Shown here piece after piece: positions 14,012 through 22,103 of a stretch of 32,604 nt of DNA. A program made the translations under genes and the position numbers. Under the pieces are notes generated by a model, which did no database searches, was not told where the DNA came from, and saw only the letters and a list, made by a program, of their open reading frames with translations. Every line of letters begins with the position of its first letter. The stretch's first letter is position 1. The stretch is from an uncultured Prevotellaceae bacterium. Lineage in GTDB: Bacteria; Bacteroidota; Bacteroidia; Bacteroidales; Bacteroidaceae. The stretch is taken from the NCBI GenBank assembly GCA_947303855.1, contig CAMYZO010000034.1, positions 1 through 32,604 on the forward strand. The letters are read 5' to 3'.

Positions 14012-17000
14012 AGAGGAGGATACTGCTGTTGGTTGTCTGCTGTTGGCTCCTGGCCCTCGCCGCGAGGGCCCAGGACATGACAGGACGCGTCGTTGACAAT
14101 ACGGGCGAGGCGCTGACAGGCGTCACCATCCGGCTGGTACGTGTCAAGCCCTATCATGAGAACATAGCGTCGACGATTACCGATGTCAACGGCCGTTTCC
14201 GTATCCGTGTGCCTGAGAAGGACCTCTTCATCACCGCCAACTTCTTAGGTTTCCAGGGCAACACTGTCCGTGCCCAGGCTGGCAAGGATGTGCTCCTGCG
14301 CCTGACACCCACCACCCACGAGTTGAAGGAGTCGGTGGTGACGGGCTACTACCAGAAAGCCAAGAACAGCTTTACCGGCACGGCCACCCAGGTCAGCGGC
14401 GAGGAACTGCGACAGGTCAACACCAACAGTCTGCTGGACGGCCTGAAGGTCTTCGACCCGTCATTCCAGATGGTCGACACCCGTGGCATGTTCGGCAGCG
14501 ACCCCAACCACGTGCCTGACCGCATCGAGATTCGCGGACAGAACACCATGCCCGACATCTCGCAGTCGTCGCTGCAGTCGCAACCCTCACTGCCCATCTT
14601 CATCCTCGACGGTTTCGAGGTCAGCGTACAGAAAATCTACGACCTCGATGTCAACCGCGTGCGCAGCATCACCCTGCTGAAGGACGCTTCGGCGTCGGCC
14701 ATCTACGGCTCGCGTGCTGCCAACGGTGTCGTGGTCATCGAGACACGTTCGCCGGAGGCCGGCCGACTGCAGGTGAGCTACACCATGAATGGCGGCATCG
14801 AGGTGCCCGACCTCAGCTCCTATAACCTCATGAACGCTGCCGAGGCACTGGAGTTCCAGCGCCTGGCAGGCGTGTTCGACGCCTACCGCAGCGGCGAAGA
14901 CCCGGGCATCAACATGAACAGCTACAATGCCGTGCGCCGTGCCGTGCTGGGCGGTCAGGACACCTACTGGCTGTCGAAGCCCCTGCAGGTGAGTTTCCGC
15001 CACAAGCACTCGCTGATGGTCGACGGCAGCGTGGGCTACCACGACGTCACGGGCAACAAGACGCCCCACATACGCTTCTCAGTAAACCTGGGCTACGGTT
15101 CGCAGCAGGGTGTCATGAAAGGCTCCGACCGCCAGACCTATGAGGCCGGCACAAAGCTGATGTTCCAGTCGGGACGCTTCTATGTCACCAACGACCTGCA
15201 GTTCTCGATGGTCAGCAGCACTGACTCCCCCTACGGCAATTTCTCGGCCTACACCACTGCCCTGCCCTATTACCGCGAACAGGATGCCAACGGCGACTAC
15301 TACCGCACGCTGTCCATCGCCAACCTGGCTCCCGAGGGTATGCACATCGGTGTGACGGCTGCCCAGCAGTCGCCCGTCTATGAGGCGAAATACCTGAACA
15401 GCTATTCCACGGGACGCAACGCCAGCGTCACCGACAATCTCAGCCTGAACCTGCTGGTGCTCCACGACATCCGTGTCAAGGGCAGTTTCTCGTTCAGCTA
15501 CGACTACGGCCGCACCGATGCCTATGTGTCGCCGGGCAGCTTCACCTATATTAATAGTAACAACGACGGCGCCACCACCCCCGACGTGCTCTACAAACGC
15601 GGACGCTACGAGGTGGGCAACAGCTCGGGCCTGACCTATAACGGCAATCTTGTCGTGTCCTACTCGCATACCTATGACAAATGGGACATGCAGACCATCC
15701 TTGGCGGTGAGCTGCGGCAGACACGGTCCGAGACCGACGGTTACGTCCTGACGGGATTCCTCGGCAATGCCCAGGACTACCTGTCCTATGCCGCACAATA
15801 CCAGCAGTACGGCCGTCCCTCAGGCACGGAGTCCACCGTCCGCTCCGCCGGCATCTTCTGCAACCAGAACTATGCCTTCGACAACCGCTACCTCTGTGAC
15901 CTCACCTGCCGTCTCGACGGGTCGTCGCTCTATGGGCGCAGTCAGCAGACGGCTCCCTACTGGTCGGTAGGCCTGCGCTGGAACGCCCACAATGAGCGTT
16001 TCCTGCACGGCTCGTTCGTTGGCAAGCTGGCCCTGCGCGGCAGCATAGGCACCACGGGCAACCAAGGCTACAACCGCAACCAGGCACAGAACATGTACAG
16101 TTACCTGACTCAGGTCTATGGCGGCTACTTCGGTGCTCTTATCACCACACTGGGCAACCCCGACCTTGAGGGCCAGCGCACCTTCAACCGCAACATCGGA
16201 CTCGAAGGGACACTCTTCGACAGCAGGCTGAGCTTCGAGGTGAACTTCTACCACAACACGACGAAGGGCAGCCTCACATCGCTGACCGTCGCCCCCTCGG
16301 TGGGCTTCGAGTCGTACAAGGCCAACATGGGCGACATCACCAACAGCGGTCTCGACTTCAACCTCAGCTATTCGCCCATCCGCAGCCGCCACCTGCTGCT
16401 CAACTTCACGCTGAACGGTACGGCCAACCGCAACCGCATCAGGAAGATCAGCGATGCCCTGCAGCGCTATAACGACACGGTCAACCAGCTGGCACAGAAC
16501 GACACCGAGGGCAACTATCCCACCGTGTTCCTCTTCAAGGAGGGCGAGTCGATGAACACCATCTACGCCGTTCGCTCCCTGGGCATCGACCCCGGCACCG
16601 GCAAGGAGATTTTCCTGGACCGTAACAATCAGACCACCTACGAGTGGAACGCCCAGGACCAGGTGCCCGTGGGTGTCAACGAGCCGACGCTTCAGGGCTA
16701 CTTCGGCATCAACTTCCGCTGGCGTGGCTGGGAGGCCGGCACCCATCTGAACTACTCGTTCGGAGCCGACAAGTACAACTACACGCTGCACCAGAAGATC
16801 GAGAACGTCAGCTATATGCAGAACAACGACCGGCGGGCACTGACCGAGCGCTGGCACCAGCCAGGCGACGTGGCCCGCTATAAGGCCATCACCGACAATT
16901 CGGCCACCCGTGCCACCTCACGTTTCGTCCAGCGCGAGAACCGCCTGTCGATGACATCGCTCCGACTGGCCTACACCGTGCCTGCCGAGCGCCTGCACAA

Positions 17001-17133
17001 CAAGTGGATATCGATGTTGCGCCTGTCGGTGACCGCTAACGAGCTGTTCTACCTGAGTACCATCAAACAAGAACGCGGCCTGTCGTACCCCTTTGCCCGC
17101 AGTGCGACATTCTCGGCGCAAGTAAACTTCTAA
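14008..17133 (+). CDS. SusC/RagA-family TonB-linked outer-membrane transporter
   Basis: 1041 residues. A signal peptide (about 1-22) is followed by a carboxypeptidase-regulatory-like domain (about 24-105, MTGRVVDNTGEALTGVTIRL), the ELKESVVTGYYQ segment typical of the TonB-interacting region, and a plug with FILDGFEV and LLKDASASAIYGSRAANGVVVIET. A 22-strand-type barrel ends in FSAQVNF. The family imports oligosaccharides or, in RagA-type members, oligopeptides across the outer membrane using TonB energy. A SusD gene lies on each side, with start overlap upstream and 9 bases downstream. Accompanying DUF4843 and PKD-like lipoproteins and a nearby zinc metalloprotease favour a peptide substrate, by inference. 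Confidence 0.93.
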   Translation: MKRRILLLVVCCWLLALAARAQDMTGRVVDNTGEALTGVTIRLVRVKPYHENIASTITDVNGRFRIRVPEKDLFITANFLGFQGNTVRAQAGKDVLLRLTPTTHELKESVVTGYYQKAKNSFTGTATQVSGEELRQVNTNSLLDGLKVFDPSFQMVDTRGMFGSDPNHVPDRIEIRGQNTMPDISQSSLQSQPSLPIFILDGFEVSVQKIYDLDVNRVRSITLLKDASASAIYGSRAANGVVVIETRSPEAGRLQVSYTMNGGIEVPDLSSYNLMNAAEALEFQRLAGVFDAYRSGEDPGINMNSYNAVRRAVLGGQDTYWLSKPLQVSFRHKHSLMVDGSVGYHDVTGNKTPHIRFSVNLGYGSQQGVMKGSDRQTYEAGTKLMFQSGRFYVTNDLQFSMVSSTDSPYGNFSAYTTALPYYREQDANGDYYRTLSIANLAPEGMHIGVTAAQQSPVYEAKYLNSYSTGRNASVTDNLSLNLLVLHDIRVKGSFSFSYDYGRTDAYVSPGSFTYINSNNDGATTPDVLYKRGRYEVGNSSGLTYNGNLVVSYSHTYDKWDMQTILGGELRQTRSETDGYVLTGFLGNAQDYLSYAAQYQQYGRPSGTESTVRSAGIFCNQNYAFDNRYLCDLTCRLDGSSLYGRSQQTAPYWSVGLRWNAHNERFLHGSFVGKLALRGSIGTTGNQGYNRNQAQNMYSYLTQVYGGYFGALITTLGNPDLEGQRTFNRNIGLEGTLFDSRLSFEVNFYHNTTKGSLTSLTVAPSVGFESYKANMGDITNSGLDFNLSYSPIRSRHLLLNFTLNGTANRNRIRKISDALQRYNDTVNQLAQNDTEGNYPTVFLFKEGESMNTIYAVRSLGIDPGTGKEIFLDRNNQTTYEWNAQDQVPVGVNEPTLQGYFGINFRWRGWEAGTHLNYSFGADKYNYTLHQKIENVSYMQNNDRRALTERWHQPGDVARYKAITDNSATRATSRFVQRENRLSMTSLRLAYTVPAERLHNKWISMLRLSVTANELFYLSTIKQERGLSYPFARSATFSAQVNF

Positions 17134-17142
17134 AGCATAGGA

Positions 17143-18672
17143 ATGATGAAGCGCAACATAAAAAACTGGGTTATAGTTCTGGCAACGGTCATGCTGACGG
17201 CATGCACCGACTGGCTCGACGTGGGCTCCAAGTCTGAGGTGAACGAAGACGAGATGTTCCGCACCGCAGAGGGCTACTACGCCACGCTGACGGGACTCTA
17301 CCTCAACCTCGGCTCCACCCAGCTCTACGGCGGCAACCTGCCACTGCTGGCCCTGGAACCGCTGACCCAGCAGTACAGCATCAACACCGACAAGCCCGAC
17401 CGTGTGCAGTGGTCGCAGTTCAACTACCAGACCGACGGTGGCCAGCAGATGGTCAGCGACATCTGGCTGACGATGTACAACACCATCGTCAATGCCAACA
17501 TGATTCTCCAGCAGCTTGACCACGCCACTGAGAGCGGTGTCAACGCCCAGGAAGCAAACATCCTGCGCGGCGAAGCGCTCGGTCTGCGCGCCCTGATGTA
17601 CCTCGACCTGCTGCGCCTGTTCAACGACGCCCCCGCCGCCAACCCCGACTGCCGCAACGTCCCCTTCAAAACCGACTTCGGTTTCGAACTCGGCGAACAG
17701 CTCACTACCGCCACCCTGCTTGACCGCCTGGCCACCGACCTCCAAACCGCCTGCCGCCTCCTGCAGCAAGACCCCCTCGTTGCTTCCCCCGTTGCCTCCT
17801 CCTCAGCTTCCCCCTCGGCTTTCCCCTCTCCTGCCTCCACCGTCCCCTTTAGTGTAGGCAGCGACTCTGTCGCTGCTCAAACCGCCCCCTACCTTGCCTA
17901 CGACCGCCGCGAGCGTATGAACTACGACGCCTGCACCGCCCTGCTGGCCCGCCTGGAGCTCTACCGCCAGCATGACGACGAGGCCGCCCGCCTGGCCCGT
18001 CAGGTCATCGACAGCCGCCGCTACCGCTATATCCGCCCCGAGGAGGTTGTAGAGACCGATGCCTACGGCGCTGAGCTGCGCGCCGACCGCCTGTTTGTGC
18101 CGGAGCTCATCTTCGCCCTCTACACCGAGAACATCCTGACCACCTCCCGCAGCAACTACGAAGGCCTGACGGGCGACTTCGTCAAGACCGCCGACCTGCT
18201 CGACGAGAGCGACGTCCGCCATCAGTGGCTCTTCAGCAATCCCAGCGCCTTAGGGAAAATCAACCTCATCCGTTACCAGCGCTCCACGCGCCAGCAGGAC
18301 CAGAGCCGCTATGGCCATCCCGTCGTGCCCATGCTGAAACTCTCGGAGATGCAGCTCATCGTTGCTGAGTGCGCCCTGCACCGCGGCGATGTATCTGAGG
18401 CCCGCCTGCAGTTGAACACGCTGCGTACGGCCCGTGGCGAGGCAGAGCTGCCAGCCACTGTCACGCTGCAGGACCTGGACGATGCCCTGACCCACGAGTA
18501 CCAGTGCGACTTCCGTGGCGAAGGCCAGCTCTTCTATTACTATAAACGCCGTGGTTTCGCTACCATCGACGACGGCTACGGCAAGGGCAACACCGTCAGC
18601 GTGGCCACATCGGCCTATACGCTGCCGCTGCCTCCCTACGAAATACAGTTTGGCTATGGAAAGAAAGACTAA
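17143..18672 (+). CDS. RagB/SusD-family outer-membrane lipoprotein (second copy)
   Basis: 509 residues with lipobox VMLTAC and the start CTDWLDVGSKSEV. SusD helices follow (WLTMYNTIVNANMILQQLD; EALGLRALMYLDLLRLF), and the C-terminal DFRGEGQLFYYYKRRG segment is the best family marker. It is 9 bases downstream of SusC and is probably its direct partner. Between about residues 212 and 240 it carries a Ser/Pro/Ala low-complexity stretch, encoded by pyrimidine-rich DNA at 17779-17860, which other SusD regions here do not have. The gene end overlaps the next start by 17 bases. Confidence 0.9.
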   Translation: MMKRNIKNWVIVLATVMLTACTDWLDVGSKSEVNEDEMFRTAEGYYATLTGLYLNLGSTQLYGGNLPLLALEPLTQQYSINTDKPDRVQWSQFNYQTDGGQQMVSDIWLTMYNTIVNANMILQQLDHATESGVNAQEANILRGEALGLRALMYLDLLRLFNDAPAANPDCRNVPFKTDFGFELGEQLTTATLLDRLATDLQTACRLLQQDPLVASPVASSSASPSAFPSPASTVPFSVGSDSVAAQTAPYLAYDRRERMNYDACTALLARLELYRQHDDEAARLARQVIDSRRYRYIRPEEVVETDAYGAELRADRLFVPELIFALYTENILTTSRSNYEGLTGDFVKTADLLDESDVRHQWLFSNPSALGKINLIRYQRSTRQQDQSRYGHPVVPMLKLSEMQLIVAECALHRGDVSEARLQLNTLRTARGEAELPATVTLQDLDDALTHEYQCDFRGEGQLFYYYKRRGFATIDDGYGKGNTVSVATSAYTLPLPPYEIQFGYGKKD

Positions 18673-19381
18673 CCGCCTGCTGACAGCTCTCATGGCTGTC
18701 CTGCTCGTCAGCGCCTGCAGCGAGGACCAGCTGCCGCTCTACGACACCGCCACCCAGGCACTGAACATTGCCAAGGGTACCGCCTTCGGCGCCGCCGACG
18801 ACTACCCTGACAGCTATGCCTTCAATGCCTACTTCCTCGGCGGGGCGCTCACCGACTATGAGCTGGCCATCCCCGTGCGGCTGCAAGGAACCATCGACGC
18901 CGAGCGTGACCGCCATTACCGCGTCGCTGTGGTCGACAGCGCCACGGCGGGAGCCGTCAGCGGCCGTCATTTCACGCTGGCCACGGAACAGACCTTCCGC
19001 CGCGGACTGTGGCAGGACAGTCTGCGTGTCACCATCCACCTGCAGGCACTGAGCGACACGGTGAACTACCGGCTGCGGCTGGCACTCGTCCCGGGCAATG
19101 ACTTTCAGGCCGGCTTGCCTGCCTACCAGTTTGTCGACATCGCGTTCACCCGCAACCTGAGCATCGCCCCGGCTTTCTGGGAGAACAACAGCAAGCTGCG
19201 CAAGATCAGCTACCATCCCCGCAAGTGTGCCGTCTTCCTCGAGGTGAGCGGACTGACCGACCCCGACTGGACGGATGACGGCTCGTCGGTCATCCTCGAA
19301 TACTGGATTTCGCTCTGCGAGCAGTGGTTCCAGGAGCACGAGGAGTACGACGAACAGGGGAACAGGCTATTTTTTAGTTAA
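18656..19381 (+). CDS. DUF4843-type lipoprotein
   Basis: 241 residues starting at the ATG at 18656 inside the SusD gene (17-base overlap). A start further upstream would add an unrelated low-complexity leader and lose the signal peptide. The lipobox is LLVSAC. The sequence fits the DUF4843 family of lipoproteins found next to SusC/SusD in Bacteroidetes loci, often with a PKD-like lipoprotein and a zinc metalloprotease. It probably sits at the cell surface and contributes to ligand capture or to stabilising the complex. No enzymatic motif is visible. The family call rests on context plus overall pattern. Confidence 0.7.
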   Translation: MERKTNRLLTALMAVLLVSACSEDQLPLYDTATQALNIAKGTAFGAADDYPDSYAFNAYFLGGALTDYELAIPVRLQGTIDAERDRHYRVAVVDSATAGAVSGRHFTLATEQTFRRGLWQDSLRVTIHLQALSDTVNYRLRLALVPGNDFQAGLPAYQFVDIAFTRNLSIAPAFWENNSKLRKISYHPRKCAVFLEVSGLTDPDWTDDGSSVILEYWISLCEQWFQEHEEYDEQGNRLFFS

Positions 19382-19390
19382 GAGTTAAGT

Positions 19391-20911
19391 ATGGTGAGTC
19401 ATCTGAGATATATACGCTACTGTTGCCTGTGCTGCGCCGTTGCCGTCGCAGCCCTGTCCCTCGTTGCCTGCTACGGCGACAAGGACCAGGACGGCGACGA
19501 CACCCTGCAACAGGTGGTGGCGGTCGACGGTCTGCAGAGCAGCACCTATGTGCTCTACCAGGGCGACACGCTCCGCCTGAGTCCCACCGTGCGTTTCAGC
19601 AACGGTGCCGACACCACGCGCTACGACTACCGCTGGCTAGTGGGACGCTCCGAGCAGATAGGCACAGGGCGTCACCTCCAGTGGACGGTCCGGCTGCCGC
19701 AGGGCTACGCCATGGCCAGCGACGTGCCGGCAGTCTTCATTGCCCGCGACCGCGACAACGGCTTGGAGTTCCGACAGACATTTACTATTCAGGTGCTGTC
19801 CAGCTATACACCCGCCTATTTCTGTGTCTACGAGACCACCGACGGACGACTGGAATGGATGTCCTTGCAGGGAGAGGCGCGACAGTTCACCCGCTGGTTC
19901 GATGCTATGGTGGAGCGCATCAACCCCGACGAGCCCATCACGGGCCATTACCGTGGCACGCTCTACTCCGTCAACGAGCTGGCCATCTTCACCGACCACC
20001 ATCCCGACTATGGCCGCACCATCTCCGTGCGCAATGCCGACCCGCAGGCGGGATTCCTGTCAAACGTCGGCGAATACACAGGCAGCGTCCACCAGACGCT
20101 CTACCACGGCACATCGCCCGCACTCGACATCCACAACGTCGCCTTCGGCTACGGTGCCTCGAAATACTTCATCTGCAACAACGACCTCTACGTCTTCAAC
20201 GGTCTCGACCGTAAGCTGCCCGTCTTCAACGAGCAGACGTTCGTCAAGAGCCGTGGTGTCCGCCAGGCCATCAGCAGCAAGCAGTTCCAGCGCTACAAGA
20301 AGTGTACGTTCGTGCTCCACGACGACGGACAGGTGGGCGCCTATCACGTCTACAATGACCAGATGGAGATGCTTGACCTGCGCCTCGACAGTCTCTGCGG
20401 CTGTTTCACTGAGGCCACTGGTCTGGGTTCCAACCAGCCCTACGACATCTTCCTCATCGGACGGCAGGGCGGCGAGTACGCCATGTTCCAGTACCACGTC
20501 AACTACATCAACCGCGTCGTCCAGCCCCTGCAGCTCGTACGGCGTATGCCCCTTGACGCCGACCTGGCGCGGCGCGTGCAATGCTGGTGGGGCTCTTTTG
20601 GCGAGAGCTACGCTTTCTACCTGACCGACCATGAGGTTCATCGCTTCGACTATTACGAGATGACCGACTTCCAGACGGTACGCCAGCGCGTAGTGGCACA
20701 GTTCGACCCGCGCTACGAGGTGGTCGATGTCGTGCCCCTCATCCCCGGCTTGGGTTTACGCGACGAGGACGACTGTACCGTCGTGCTCCTCTACGACCCC
20801 GTCAGTCACCGCTCCACGCTCCATGTCATGGACACGTTCAGTGGCAAGCTGTTGGCTGAGTACCGCGACATCGTTCCCGGACGGGCTGTTTTCTTCACCC
20901 GCTGTTTTTAA
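19391..20911 (+). CDS. PKD-like-family lipoprotein
   Basis: 506 residues with lipobox LSLVAC (Cys at about residue 27). An immunoglobulin-like segment follows (about residues 40-135, YVLYQGDTLRLSPTVRFSNG and YDYRWLVG). The C-terminal part looks like a beta-propeller with blades such as YFICNNDLYVFNG and CTFVLHDDGQVGAYHVYN. This architecture matches the PKD-like lipoproteins that accompany SusC/SusD and DUF4843 genes. It starts 9 bases after the DUF4843 stop, so it is in the same operon. Its role is presumably surface binding of the imported substrate. Confidence 0.7.
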   Translation: MVSHLRYIRYCCLCCAVAVAALSLVACYGDKDQDGDDTLQQVVAVDGLQSSTYVLYQGDTLRLSPTVRFSNGADTTRYDYRWLVGRSEQIGTGRHLQWTVRLPQGYAMASDVPAVFIARDRDNGLEFRQTFTIQVLSSYTPAYFCVYETTDGRLEWMSLQGEARQFTRWFDAMVERINPDEPITGHYRGTLYSVNELAIFTDHHPDYGRTISVRNADPQAGFLSNVGEYTGSVHQTLYHGTSPALDIHNVAFGYGASKYFICNNDLYVFNGLDRKLPVFNEQTFVKSRGVRQAISSKQFQRYKKCTFVLHDDGQVGAYHVYNDQMEMLDLRLDSLCGCFTEATGLGSNQPYDIFLIGRQGGEYAMFQYHVNYINRVVQPLQLVRRMPLDADLARRVQCWWGSFGESYAFYLTDHEVHRFDYYEMTDFQTVRQRVVAQFDPRYEVVDVVPLIPGLGLRDEDDCTVVLLYDPVSHRSTLHVMDTFSGKLLAEYRDIVPGRAVFFTRCF

Positions 20912-20946
20912 CAACCGAATAAGTTTCACTTTAAAATTAATTATGT

Positions 20947-22026
20947 ATGAAAACAAAAACTTTACTCCTCTCAGCTGCCCTCTGCAGCAGTGTGCTGGCC
21001 TCAGCACAGGGTCTGAACGTTGAACTGACCGTCGGCGGCAACATCGACAAGACCGTGTTCTCACAGCTCGACTCCTTCTCAGTGGCCAACAGCCTGAACC
21101 TGAAGGATGCCACCATCCTGGCCGCTACCGTGGGTGGCGTTGAGTATCCTGCCAACGAGATTCCCGACAGTGCCTTTATGACCAAGGGTTATGTGAATGC
21201 TAACGGTGTGTTTGTTTTTACGGGTAACAAAGAGGTGACAAGCGTCGTGCTGCCAGCCTCAATCACTGCCATCGGTGCCTCGGCCTTCAACGGCTCGGTA
21301 GCTAACCCCGTTGACTTCTCGGCTTGCACCAAGCTGGAGACCATCAAGACGTATGCGTTCGAACTGTCTGCCATGGATAAGATTGACCTCAGCGGACTCT
21401 CGGCTCTGCAGACTATCGAGGCTAATGCATTAAAGCAGACCCATGCTGCCTCAATTGTCCTCGACGGATGCTCGTCGTTGACAGCCATCGACCAGTATGG
21501 CCTTGCCCAGAGTTATTTCGTAACCAGCACCAGTTTCAAAGGCTGCACGGCCCTGAAAACCATCGGCAACCGTGCTTTCCTGAACCTCGGCAAGACCTCT
21601 GGCGACTGTGGCGAAATAGACCTGACCCCCTGCACGGCTCTGGAGACTATCGATGAGAGTGCTTTCCAGAGTGCCAAGACGAAGAGCGTCAAGTTCCCCG
21701 CCTCGCTGAAGACCATAGAGGCCAAGGCTTTCAATCTGGCTTCGCTGATTGAGACCATCACCTTCGAGGGTACCACACCTCCGACACTGGGCGAAACGGC
21801 TTTCACCGCTAAGATCATGTCGAATGCTATCGTCTATGTTCCCGCTGGTAGTGAGCAGGCTTATAAGGACGCTGGCTTCGAGAACGTACAGGCTATCGGC
21901 ACTCCTGTCACGGCTGCCCGCATGAACGCTACTGCCGAGGGCACGGCCTATGACCTCAACGGTCGTCAGGCTGCTGACAGTGCTAAGGGTGTCATCATCC
22001 AGAACGGTCAGAAGTATGTGAAGTAG
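20947..22026 (+). CDS. BspA-like leucine-rich-repeat secreted protein
   Basis: 359 residues. A signal peptide (about 1-21, cleavage near ASAQ) is followed by LRR_5/BspA-type repeats of roughly 23 residues through the middle, such as LETIKTYAFELSAM, LQTIEANALKQ, LKTIGNRAFLNL and LETIDESAFQSA. The C-terminal block AYDLNGRQAADSAKGVIIQN is a short tail common on secreted Prevotella proteins. BspA-like proteins are surface proteins linked to adhesion. It lies 35 bases after the PKD-like gene with no clear promoter of its own, so it is probably the last gene of the import operon, which ends at the terminator at 22043-22085. Confidence 0.82.
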   Translation: MKTKTLLLSAALCSSVLASAQGLNVELTVGGNIDKTVFSQLDSFSVANSLNLKDATILAATVGGVEYPANEIPDSAFMTKGYVNANGVFVFTGNKEVTSVVLPASITAIGASAFNGSVANPVDFSACTKLETIKTYAFELSAMDKIDLSGLSALQTIEANALKQTHAASIVLDGCSSLTAIDQYGLAQSYFVTSTSFKGCTALKTIGNRAFLNLGKTSGDCGEIDLTPCTALETIDESAFQSAKTKSVKFPASLKTIEAKAFNLASLIETITFEGTTPPTLGETAFTAKIMSNAIVYVPAGSEQAYKDAGFENVQAIGTPVTAARMNATAEGTAYDLNGRQAADSAKGVIIQNGQKYVK

Positions 22027-22042
22027 AAACGTTGGTTCCATC

Positions 22043-22085
22043 AACAAGAAATCCCGAAAGCCATTCACTTTCGGGATTTCTTGTT
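22043..22085. terminator. Bidirectional terminator
   Basis: A perfect 18-bp stem, AACAAGAAATCCCGAAAG (22043-22060) and CTTTCGGGATTTCTTGTT (22068-22085), with a 7-base loop. T-rich sequence follows on the plus side and its complement on the minus side. It lies between the convergent BspA-like and metalloprotease genes and can serve both. Confidence 0.9.
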
Positions 22086-22103
22086 TTACGAAACCTCTTT
22101 GTT

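Noticed and set aside
15820..16857. 345-codon open frame on the minus strand
   Set aside because: Lies entirely opposite the SusC barrel; no family features, and composition is that of a complement of GC-rich coding sequence.
19423..20214. 263-codon plus-strand frame inside the PKD-like gene
   Set aside because: Arg/Pro/His-rich translation in a shifted frame; the lipoprotein frame has a signal peptide and domain features.
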